Part shown: piece by piece, positions 7,080 through 13,775 of the stretch
Numbering within the stretch: position 1 is the stretch's first letter
Layout of the letters: each line of letters opens with the position of its first letter
Origin: Gemmatimonadota bacterium
Lineage (GTDB): Bacteria > GCA-2686955
Assembly: GCA_002686955.1 (NCBI GenBank)
Contig: NYZA01000076.1
Span: 1 to 17,709, forward strand
Reading direction: 5' to 3'
DNA: 17,709 nt
The notes under the pieces: generated by a model
What the model was told of the DNA's origin: nothing
Seen by the model: the letters and a program-made list of their open reading frames with translations, nothing else
Databases searched by the model: none
Program-made: the position numbers and the translations under genes

Positions 7080-8513
7080 CTACGGCGCCGACCCCTCACG
7101 GTCACACCAGCGTACCATCGCGCCGACGCAAGCTCTCCCATCGTGGTGCCACATCATCGAGGGAGTCGCCATCTGGCCCGGCGGGCAGATTCGGGTGGCG
7201 CCGAGCCGTGCGAGGGCCTCGCGAAGAGCCGCGGCATCGTCTTCATTCGCACCCAGCTCGATCGCGACGTTCTGCAGCCATCTTCGCGCGGGACGCAGCC
7301 GTTCGAGAACCGCATTGATCGATTCGTGCGGAACGATCCGCAAGAAACGATCGAGCGGCGAGGGCGGTAGACCGTCGACGTCCTCGACGAGGATCGTCCA
7401 CGCGCTGCTCCGATCGGTGGGCGTGAGCAGCCGAGTCGGCGAGCCGAGCGCCTCTGAGATCTCCGCCACGCCCCGAAGCTGCGCGAGCGCTGCCGCTAGC
7501 GCGGGCTCGAGTACCCGCGGCGGGAGCTCCTCACGCCAACGCTCCATCTGTCGGCCCACATCCACGCCGAGCTCGGCACAAGCGTCGAACGATCCCAGAG
7601 CCAGCACCACGTGCGGCGAGAGACAAGCATGTTGGTCGAAGACGGTGGCGTCGTAGGCGAGCCGCGCCGCCAGATCGTCTCTCGACTCGGCATCTTCCGG
7701 CACGCCAACGATCGATACACCCAGCCGGTGACCGTGAAAGAGGAGCGGTAGCCCCGCCGGCATCCGCGCGCGCAGCTCCCGCTCCGCCTGGGTTCCCCCG
7801 TAGGCGACCACGAAATCGGTCTCGTCGAAAAAGCTCGTCCAATGGGTTTCGGCCTCCCGCTCCCACCAAAGAACCCCCAAGCAGGATGCGAGGTCGGCGT
7901 CGATCTCTTCGAGGCTGCGAAGATAGAGGGGAAGAAAGGCCGGCTCCCCGGCCGACGAACGTCCCAGACAGGCCGATTTCACCAGGAGCGCTCGCATGAT
8001 CGTCAGGTGGGGCAGCGCTGGAATGTTGGCGCTGAAGACGCCGCCTACCAGGCCCGGACCGAACGCTCGATTCTCACCACCGGGCGCCAGGTGCCCGGAG
8101 GACCGGAAGCGGTCGAGCGCCGCCGGATCGCCGACCTCCGAACGCAGACACGCAAGCAGATGATCTCCGCGCGATGAACGTTGCTCGAGCTCGATAGCCA
8201 GCGCCACCATTTCGGGGGAATGCCCAGTGATTCTCGGGATCGTCTCGATCGCCGTCCGTCGATGAGGATCGCTCGGATCGAGCCAGCGAATCGCAGTCTC
8301 GTCCAGCCTATCCACGATTTCGGCGATGGGACGTCGCTGCAGCTCCCTTTCCGCTCGGCCCCGTAGCGCGCGCGCCGCTTCGGCCAGAGCATCCGAGGTG
8401 ATGCAAGGCATCTCCACGTCGAAATCGCCGTGCTCGGGCGTTGCGTGGCGCCGCGGTCGCACGTCATCAACCAGATGCCGCAGCTCGGCCGGAAGCCACC
8501 AGCCCTTGGTCAT
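7080..8513 (-). CDS. luxC: LuxC-family acyl-CoA / acyl-protein reductase
   Basis: This 477-residue protein belongs to the LuxC family, which reduces an activated acyl group to an aldehyde with NADPH through an acyl-cysteine intermediate. Visible family features are the Gly-rich segment GPGLVGGVFSANIPALPH (152-169), an AYGG motif (237-240), the nucleophile region DQHACLSPHVV with Cys297 (equivalent to Cys286 of Vibrio harveyi LuxC) and a C-terminal PGQM...WHHDGR segment. Length is normal for the family (~480). It starts with ATG overlapping the stop of the luxE-like gene by 4 nt (ATGA), so the two are translationally coupled, as expected for subunits of a fatty-acid reductase complex. No luciferase (luxAB) or acyl-transferase (luxD) gene is present, so a role in light emission is unlikely. 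It is the last gene of the operon. The natural acyl substrate is unknown. Confidence 0.92.
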   Translation of the reverse strand: MTKGWWLPAELRHLVDDVRPRRHATPEHGDFDVEMPCITSDALAEAARALRGRAERELQRRPIAEIVDRLDETAIRWLDPSDPHRRTAIETIPRITGHSPEMVALAIELEQRSSRGDHLLACLRSEVGDPAALDRFRSSGHLAPGGENRAFGPGLVGGVFSANIPALPHLTIMRALLVKSACLGRSSAGEPAFLPLYLRSLEEIDADLASCLGVLWWEREAETHWTSFFDETDFVVAYGGTQAERELRARMPAGLPLLFHGHRLGVSIVGVPEDAESRDDLAARLAYDATVFDQHACLSPHVVLALGSFDACAELGVDVGRQMERWREELPPRVLEPALAAALAQLRGVAEISEALGSPTRLLTPTDRSSAWTILVEDVDGLPPSPLDRFLRIVPHESINAVLERLRPARRWLQNVAIELGANEDDAAALREALARLGATRICPPGQMATPSMMWHHDGRACVGAMVRWCDREGSAP

Positions 8514-9601
8514 TGCGACAACATTTCATCGATCGTCAACGAACAGCCCCGGCTCTCGGCTCCCTTGGCTCTCCCGTCAATCTCGAAACCGCCATTCTCG
8601 AGGCGCCGCCCGATATCGTCGCTTTGCACCACGATCGGGCGCTCGAAGTTCGCGAGATCGACATGCAGAAGCAGCCCGGGTCGGCCCGGTGGAAGTGGAT
8701 CGAGCGTGATCGGATCGACCACTTCCGTACGGGTCCAGGGTGGGTTCACTTTGAATCGGGGCGCGGGCCGACCATCGCGCATGACATTGTCGTACATCTG
8801 GCTCGCGATCTCCGTCATCCCCAGCAGATTCACGCATCGTTCGGCCGGGATACCGAGTCGTGACTCGAAAGCCGCATTCAGTTCGTCACGATCCGCCTCA
8901 CGTGAGCGCCCCTTGAAACCTCCCGCATCCATCGCGCGCGAGCCGTGAGCGAGTGAAAAAGAGAGATCTCTCTCGGCCATTGCCTCGAAAAGGTGAACGA
9001 ACCCGAACGACGCGCCGATCAATGTCAGCGGTATTTCCTCCCGCTCCGAGTCCGCGAAAGCCCGCATCAACCCCGCGGAGTCCAGTCCCTCCGATCCGAT
9101 CAGGAAGCGACTTCCGGCCAATCCGTGCTCCCGGCGAAGCTGCTCCATCCCATGCGCCATGATCATATGAGGAGCTGCTTCCGGCGGCGGCGCGAGGATT
9201 AGAATCCGTGTTGCTCGTTCGTCGGGCAGGAGCATTGCGCGCGCGTTGACGCGAATCGCTTCCGCCATCAGCTCGAGCCCCTGGTCGCTGAAGAGAGCTC
9301 GGCCCGGCTTCGATCCGCTTGTGCCGCTGGTTCGAAACTCCCGAGGTGGATCGTCGCCGGCGAAGAGCTCGAATCGGCGAAAGGCCTCCGTCGGAACGGC
9401 GGGAATGTCGCGCCACTTTCGCATCGAATCGGGATCGACCGATCGCGCTTCGCAGAGGGCTCGAAAGGGGGGAATCTCGTCGTAGTGCCAGCGAGCGATC
9501 CGGACGGCAAGGGAGTCGAAGCGCTCTTCGGGCCAGGGCGCCATGCCACTCGAAATCGCCGCTTTCAGCTCATCGTACAGGGTGGGTTTCGGACGCTTCA
9601 T
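8510..9601 (-). CDS. luxE: LuxE-family acyl-protein synthetase (carboxylate-activating)
   Basis: This 363-residue protein belongs to the LuxE family. Members use ATP to make an acyl-adenylate from a free acid, move the acyl group to a Cys near their own C-terminus, then pass it to LuxC. The adenylate-forming signature FRTSGTSGSKPG is at residues 89-100. A GMTEIASQMYDN segment in the second half resembles the downstream motif of adenylating enzymes. Cys353, in ESRGCSL ten residues from the end, fits the acyl-carrying Cys described for Photobacterium LuxE. Start is ATG at 9601, 12 nt after the flavoprotein gene. The C-terminus overlaps luxC by 4 nt. The intact motifs suggest activity on a free carboxylic acid, probably made by the preceding enzymes (inference). 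Confidence 0.9.
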   Translation of the reverse strand: MKRPKPTLYDELKAAISSGMAPWPEERFDSLAVRIARWHYDEIPPFRALCEARSVDPDSMRKWRDIPAVPTEAFRRFELFAGDDPPREFRTSGTSGSKPGRALFSDQGLELMAEAIRVNARAMLLPDERATRILILAPPPEAAPHMIMAHGMEQLRREHGLAGSRFLIGSEGLDSAGLMRAFADSEREEIPLTLIGASFGFVHLFEAMAERDLSFSLAHGSRAMDAGGFKGRSREADRDELNAAFESRLGIPAERCVNLLGMTEIASQMYDNVMRDGRPAPRFKVNPPWTRTEVVDPITLDPLPPGRPGLLLHVDLANFERPIVVQSDDIGRRLENGGFEIDGRAKGAESRGCSLTIDEMLSQ

Positions 9602-9613
9602 GCCCTTTCGATT

Positions 9614-10849
9614 CTACCATTCCGTTGCGTGAACGGTCCCCAGCTTCTCCGCGATCAGCCGGTGTATCCAATCGCGGGCGTCACCAGTGTCGATCGTTTC
9701 GTCTTCACAGATCTCGCCAACCGAGCGAACACCATCGATCGCATCCAGGAAGTCCCGTGGAATCGCGCAACGCTCCACCGCATGCGCGATCGGTCCCAGC
9801 AGAACCGGTATCATCGAATCTTCGATCGGCGGAAGATCGCGATGATCCTCCGCGATCGGACCATCGGTCGCCGCGTAAGCGAAAAGTGGAGGCTCCTCGC
9901 CGAACTTCCCGCGGAAAACATGCCGATATGCGCCGAAGCCGGCATTGACACCATCGCCGATCGCCATTGCTGTAGACGCGTATCTACCGGTGATGTCCCC
10001 GGCTACGAAGATGCCCGTCACATTTGTCGCGCAATCGCGGTCGCAATCGACGAAGCCTCGGTCGCCTTTTCGCAAGGCAAGACCTTCGATCGCAAAGCTC
10101 GGTGCCAGCTCGAAGCCGTTGTAGTCGAGCAAAAGCGCGCCGCATTCGAGCACGCGCTCAGTGCCATCGCGACTACTGAGCCGAATCGCCCGGAGCATTC
10201 CCTCGGGACCCGCGAGCAGCTCCACGACTCGGCCCTGAAGCTGTTTGCCCGGCAAGTCCGCCGGATGACCCGCCCCTTCGTCGATCAGCCAAGTGGCCCC
10301 GCCCGCGCGCTCCATTCGGTTGCGCACCAGCCCGGCGATGTGAATCGATTTGCCGTTTCCCGCGATCGCGAGGCCGCGTCCGGCCGCGGCTTCGGTCGCC
10401 CGATCAAGTATCTCCGGGAAGTACTCGTAGCCCATGTAGGTGATGAAGACACCGCGCCCGATGAACTTTGCCTCGTTGCCGAGCGGACGAAACCCTGTCG
10501 CTACGATCACGCTTAGCGCTCGCACACGATTCCCCTTCTCCCCTTCTACCAGGAACACTCCGTCGCTCGATTCGATCGACACCGCCCGATCCGATACGGT
10601 CGGAATCTGAAACCGGTCGAAGTCGGCTCGGAGGTGACGCACCAGTCCATCGCCGCGAAACTTGAACCCTGGGCCGGTCAGGGCGCAGGACCGCCAGGTC
10701 GCGAGTCCACCCAGCTTACCGCTCTCGAACACCACGACCGAGCAGGGGACCGAGCGGTAACTTTTGGTCCAACGCACGCGAATCGCCGCGCTCATCCCCG
10801 CCGGTCCTCCTCCGATTACGGCGACGTCGAAGTCGTACCTCGTTTCCAT
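9614..10849 (-). CDS. Thioredoxin-reductase-like FAD oxidoreductase without redox cysteines, with C-terminal winged-helix-like tail
   Basis: This 411-residue flavoprotein has the FAD-binding VIGGGPAGMSAA (11-22) and the second FAD motif GIFVAGDITG near residue 290, as in thioredoxin-reductase-like enzymes. In the position of the active-site CATC, after GRGV, it reads ITYMGY, so there is no disulfide. The nucleotide-binding motif of the inserted domain is also modified (AIAGNGKSIH). It is therefore unlikely to reduce thioredoxin. It may be a ferredoxin/flavodoxin reductase-type enzyme or oxidise a small molecule. The last ~75 residues (IPRDFLDAIDGVRSVGEI and following helices) resemble the winged-helix fold of PqqD-like domains that serve radical SAM enzymes. 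It starts 3 nt after the aconitase small-subunit gene. One hypothesis is electron delivery to the operon's radical SAM enzyme. Confidence 0.8.
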   Translation of the reverse strand: METRYDFDVAVIGGGPAGMSAAIRVRWTKSYRSVPCSVVVFESGKLGGLATWRSCALTGPGFKFRGDGLVRHLRADFDRFQIPTVSDRAVSIESSDGVFLVEGEKGNRVRALSVIVATGFRPLGNEAKFIGRGVFITYMGYEYFPEILDRATEAAAGRGLAIAGNGKSIHIAGLVRNRMERAGGATWLIDEGAGHPADLPGKQLQGRVVELLAGPEGMLRAIRLSSRDGTERVLECGALLLDYNGFELAPSFAIEGLALRKGDRGFVDCDRDCATNVTGIFVAGDITGRYASTAMAIGDGVNAGFGAYRHVFRGKFGEEPPLFAYAATDGPIAEDHRDLPPIEDSMIPVLLGPIAHAVERCAIPRDFLDAIDGVRSVGEICEDETIDTGDARDWIHRLIAEKLGTVHATEW

Positions 10850-10852
10850 CGG

Positions 10853-11359
10853 TCACCGCCCCTCGCCCCGCGAACGCAGAAAGAGGATCAATCCTCCCGC
10901 TCTCACGACCGCACTCCAGAAAGGGTCGATCGCATCGACGCGAGTCTCGGCGCCTTGTGTTCGATTTCGTAGAAAGAGCCCGTCGAGATCGAGCTCGAGC
11001 GCGTCCCGATCATCGGCGAACGCATTCGCTCCGCTGCAAGTGACCGCGGGAATGCCGAGTGAGCACGCATTGCGAAAAAAAATACGGCCGAACGATGACG
11101 CGACCACCGCTTGAACTCCCGCCATGGCGAGCGCCCGAAGGGTCGTTTCGCGTGACGATCCACATCCGAAGTTCTCTCCCGCGACGACGATTCGTGGCTC
11201 ATCCGTCGATTCCGCCTCATCCTCCCGGCCCGGCACGGCACCGAGGAAGCCGGAGCGCACGGTCTTGTCGTCCAGAGAGTAGAAATAGGAAGGATGCAGT
11301 AGATCGGTGTTGACATCGTCGCCGAAGAGGAGCGCGCTGCCCCGCACAATCCAGCTCAT
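10853..11359 (-). CDS. Aconitase-family small subunit (LeuD / homoaconitase-like swivel domain)
   Basis: This 168-residue protein is the swivelling small subunit of a heterodimeric hydro-lyase, the partner of the large subunit encoded just upstream. It has FGDDVNTDLLHP near the N-terminus, the substrate-binding NFGCGSSRE segment, and VVASSFGRIFFRNACSLGIPAV. Length is normal for the archaeal/short bacterial type. The ATG at 11359 overlaps the stop of the large-subunit gene by 4 nt; upstream in-frame codons lie in the other gene and are not real. The specificity loop after HP reads SYFYS. Homoaconitases there carry YLRT, where Arg meets the extra carboxylate, and isopropylmalate isomerases a hydrophobic version. 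The loop suggests a hydrophobic or uncharged side chain (inference). I give no leuD symbol because the substrate is uncertain. Confidence 0.88.
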   Translation of the reverse strand: MSWIVRGSALLFGDDVNTDLLHPSYFYSLDDKTVRSGFLGAVPGREDEAESTDEPRIVVAGENFGCGSSRETTLRALAMAGVQAVVASSFGRIFFRNACSLGIPAVTCSGANAFADDRDALELDLDGLFLRNRTQGAETRVDAIDPFWSAVVRAGGLILFLRSRGEGR

Positions 11360-12636
11360 GAGACGGTTTTCTCCCGCAGAAGCTCCCTCGGATCGGTGAT
11401 CCGACCGGTGAGCGCGGTGGCCGCCGCCGTCAGCCCACTGGCGAGGTAGACACGCCCTTCCACATCCCCCATGCGTCCCCGGAAATTCCGATTCGATGTC
11501 GAAACACAAACCTCGCCCGCGGCGATCAACCCCTTGTCGATTCCGCCGCACGCCCCGCACGAAGGGTTGGTGACGACCGCGCCGGCGTCGATCAGGTCGG
11601 CGATCCATCCGCGACGCAACGCTTCTCGATAGACGCCCGTCGATGCCGGTGTTACCACCACCTTCACGAAGGCGGGGATGCGCTGGCCGCGCAGTAGAAG
11701 CGCCGCATCGCCAAGCTCTTCAAGCCGTCCTCCGGCGCACGATCCTATGAACACTTGATCGACCTCGATACCCTCGATCGAGGAAACGGGTACCGTATTC
11801 GCCGGAGACCAGGGCTGTGCGATCATCGGTTCGAGGTCGTCGAGCTCTACAGCGATACTCTGCTCGTACTCCGCGTCGTCGTCGGGGTAGAGCTCCGCCT
11901 CCGCGGGCCATTCCCCGCCCATCGAGTGAAAATATTGTCTCGTTCGATCGTCGGGAATCCAGATGCCGTTTTTCGCGCCGCATTCAACAGCCATATTCGA
12001 GAGAGTGAGCCGGCCGTCGAACGCGATGCCGGGAGCATCGCTGCGGTCTTCGAACTCCACGGCCTTGTAGCGCGCCCCCCCCTCGCCCAGATCGCCGAGC
12101 AGCCGAAGCGCAAGGTCCTTGCCGCGCAGATGCTCCGGCATCCGCCCATAGAAAGGCACCCGAATCGCGGGCGGCACGCGGAGCCAAGTCGTGCCCGTAA
12201 GCAGCACCGCCAGAATATCGGTAGAGCCCATGCCGCAGGCGAAGGCACCGAGAGCGCCCGCGGTGGTCGTGTGGGAGTCGGCGCCTACGATCAGGCTGCC
12301 CGGCACGCAACGCGAGCTTTCGACGAGAATCTGGTGACAAATCCCTTCGAAGAGGTGCACCTCTCCCGCGTCGCTGTTCTTCGCGAAGTCGAGGAATCTG
12401 CGAAGGATGTTCGCGCGATCGACCGTGGAGGGCGGAGCGAAATGGTCCGCGACGAGGAATAGTTTCTCAGGGTCGAGAATGCGTTCTATTGCTTCGCCGA
12501 TCTGGTCCACGATCAGCGCGATCGTCGCGTCGTGACCGAGGACGAGATCCGGCTCCACTTCGAAATAGTCGCTGCCCTCCCATTGAGAACCGGTCGCCCG
12601 GGACTCCAAGATACGGCGCGTCAATGTGCGACCCAC
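11356..12636 (-). CDS. Aconitase-family large subunit (LeuC / homoaconitase-like)
   Basis: This 426-residue protein is the [4Fe-4S] subunit of a 3-isopropylmalate dehydratase/homoaconitase-type isomerase, which dehydrates and rehydrates a 2-hydroxy tricarboxylate-like acid. Three cluster ligands are visible: Cys300 in FIGSCAGGRLEEL, and Cys360 and Cys363 in NPSCGACGG. VGADSHTTTAGALGAFACG (118-134) and STSNRNFRGRMG (379-390) are typical of the family. The cluster motif SCAGGR differs from the usual SCTNGR. I chose the GTG at 12636 (MGRTLTRRIL) because it gives the standard N-terminus, has GGAG 8 nt upstream and leaves 2 nt after the previous stop; the longer open frame up to 12858 only shadows the synthase gene. 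It works with the next gene, which overlaps it by 4 nt. Length fits the methanogen-type enzymes. Confidence 0.9.
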   Translation of the reverse strand: MGRTLTRRILESRATGSQWEGSDYFEVEPDLVLGHDATIALIVDQIGEAIERILDPEKLFLVADHFAPPSTVDRANILRRFLDFAKNSDAGEVHLFEGICHQILVESSRCVPGSLIVGADSHTTTAGALGAFACGMGSTDILAVLLTGTTWLRVPPAIRVPFYGRMPEHLRGKDLALRLLGDLGEGGARYKAVEFEDRSDAPGIAFDGRLTLSNMAVECGAKNGIWIPDDRTRQYFHSMGGEWPAEAELYPDDDAEYEQSIAVELDDLEPMIAQPWSPANTVPVSSIEGIEVDQVFIGSCAGGRLEELGDAALLLRGQRIPAFVKVVVTPASTGVYREALRRGWIADLIDAGAVVTNPSCGACGGIDKGLIAAGEVCVSTSNRNFRGRMGDVEGRVYLASGLTAAATALTGRITDPRELLREKTVS

Positions 12637-12638
12637 GA

Positions 12639-13775
12639 TCAAATCTCCGTGTCGCGAACGATCCGGTCGAGAGCTTCGATCGGAACGCCCTCTCCGGGTG
12701 CCTCGGAAGCCCGGCGCAGCGCTTCGGTCTTCACTTCCGAAAGGACCCTGTCGAGATGATCCGGTTCGAGCTCCCTGCCCATCTCGGAGAGTAGCGCCCG
12801 CAGGTGCGCGCGGCCGCTGTGCCGGCCGAGCACGAGAGAGCGGTTTCGTCCTACCCACTCAGGCGGGAATGCTTCGTATGCACGAGGGTTCTTCAGCATT
12901 CCGTCGACATGAATGCCCGACTCGTGGCGAAAAGCGTTGCGGCCGACGATCGGCGCATGGGGCGGCACGGGCAGCCCCGTGGCCTCGGAGACCGCGGTCG
13001 ATAGCCCGGACAGAAGAGTCAAATCGATCGATGTATCGAGCGTCAGAAGGCGCTCACTCGCGCAGACCAGCGCTTCGAGCGCCGCGTTTCCCGCCCGTTC
13101 ACCAATTCCGTTCACCGTGGCCGTGGGCCAACGGAGCCCAGCCTCGATCGCCACCAGCGTGTTGGCCGTGGCGAGCCCGTAGTCGTTGTGGCAGTGGATC
13201 CCGAGCGGCAGATCGATCTGCTCCGAGATCGTCGCGATCAGGGCCGAGATCTCCCTCGGAACCCGGCAGCCGACCGTATCGGCCAAGAAGATCCGCGCCG
13301 CGCCGATGTTCTTCGCGGCGCTCGCCAGAGCGCGGAGGTCGCCGGGCTCCGCTCGGGTCGCGTCTTCAGCGACCACTTCGAGACTGGCACCCTCGCCCTT
13401 GATCAGTCCGGCGCATCGCTCCAGATCGCCCAGGAGGCGGTCCAAGGACGAGCCCAGGCGCTCCACCAGGTGCTCGCGGCTGATCGGACAGATGACGAAG
13501 ACCGCTCTCAGCCCACAGCCGAGAGCCAGCTCCACCGCATCGGGCCGACAGCGCGCCGAGCCCCCGACCACCATGCGCTCGCAGGCCTGCACGGCATCAC
13601 GCAAGAAGGCGCGCTCGTCCTCCCCCAGGGCGGGCATTCCGGCATCGGCCATCGCCACACCGGCTCGATCCAGCATTTGGGCGATTCGCAGCTTCGCTTC
13701 AGGCCGCATCGCAACGCCCGGGGTCTGATCCCCCTCTCTCAATGTGCAATCGACGATGCGAAGGCGATCTCTCAC
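12639..13775 (-). CDS. Homocitrate / 2-isopropylmalate synthase-family enzyme (DRE-TIM, NifV-like length)
   Basis: This 378-residue enzyme would condense acetyl-CoA with a 2-oxoacid to give a 2-substituted malate. The DRE-type motif DCTLREGDQTPG (9-20) supplies the catalytic Arg13 and metal-binding Glu14. HCHNDYGLATAN (194-205) supplies His194 and His196 as metal ligands. VNGIGERAGNAALE (221-234) and FRHESGIHVDG (282-292) complete the signature. It lacks the C-terminal LeuA regulatory domain, so feedback inhibition by leucine is not expected. Length and the AEDATRAE segment are closest to NifV/homocitrate synthase-like enzymes, but no nif gene is nearby and the accepted 2-oxoacid cannot be read with confidence. 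The start is GTG at 13775, overlapping the radical SAM stop by 4 nt. The isomerase subunits follow directly, the order of a chain-elongation pathway. Confidence 0.9.
   Translation of the reverse strand: MRDRLRIVDCTLREGDQTPGVAMRPEAKLRIAQMLDRAGVAMADAGMPALGEDERAFLRDAVQACERMVVGGSARCRPDAVELALGCGLRAVFVICPISREHLVERLGSSLDRLLGDLERCAGLIKGEGASLEVVAEDATRAEPGDLRALASAAKNIGAARIFLADTVGCRVPREISALIATISEQIDLPLGIHCHNDYGLATANTLVAIEAGLRWPTATVNGIGERAGNAALEALVCASERLLTLDTSIDLTLLSGLSTAVSEATGLPVPPHAPIVGRNAFRHESGIHVDGMLKNPRAYEAFPPEWVGRNRSLVLGRHSGRAHLRALLSEMGRELEPDHLDRVLSEVKTEALRRASEAPGEGVPIEALDRIVRDTEI

Noticed and set aside
7080-9601. Bioluminescence operon
   Set aside because: Only the reductase pair is present; there is no luciferase or LuxD, and the neighbours are metabolic genes.
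11360-11608. N-terminal extension of the aconitase small subunit
   Set aside because: It lies inside the large-subunit gene; the ATG at 11359 gives the family's normal start.
12637-12858. N-terminal extension of the aconitase large subunit
   Set aside because: It overlaps the synthase gene, is Arg/Ser-rich and precedes the standard N-terminus MGRTLTRRIL.
10853-13775. Ordinary leucine operon
   Set aside because: The synthase lacks the LeuA regulatory domain, there is no leuB, and the genes are tightly coupled to radical SAM, LuxE and LuxC genes. Leucine-type chemistry on a related substrate is still possible.
12639-13775. Nitrogenase cofactor homocitrate synthase (NifV)
   Set aside because: Length and motifs are compatible, but no nif gene is near and the isomerase pair is not needed for that cofactor.
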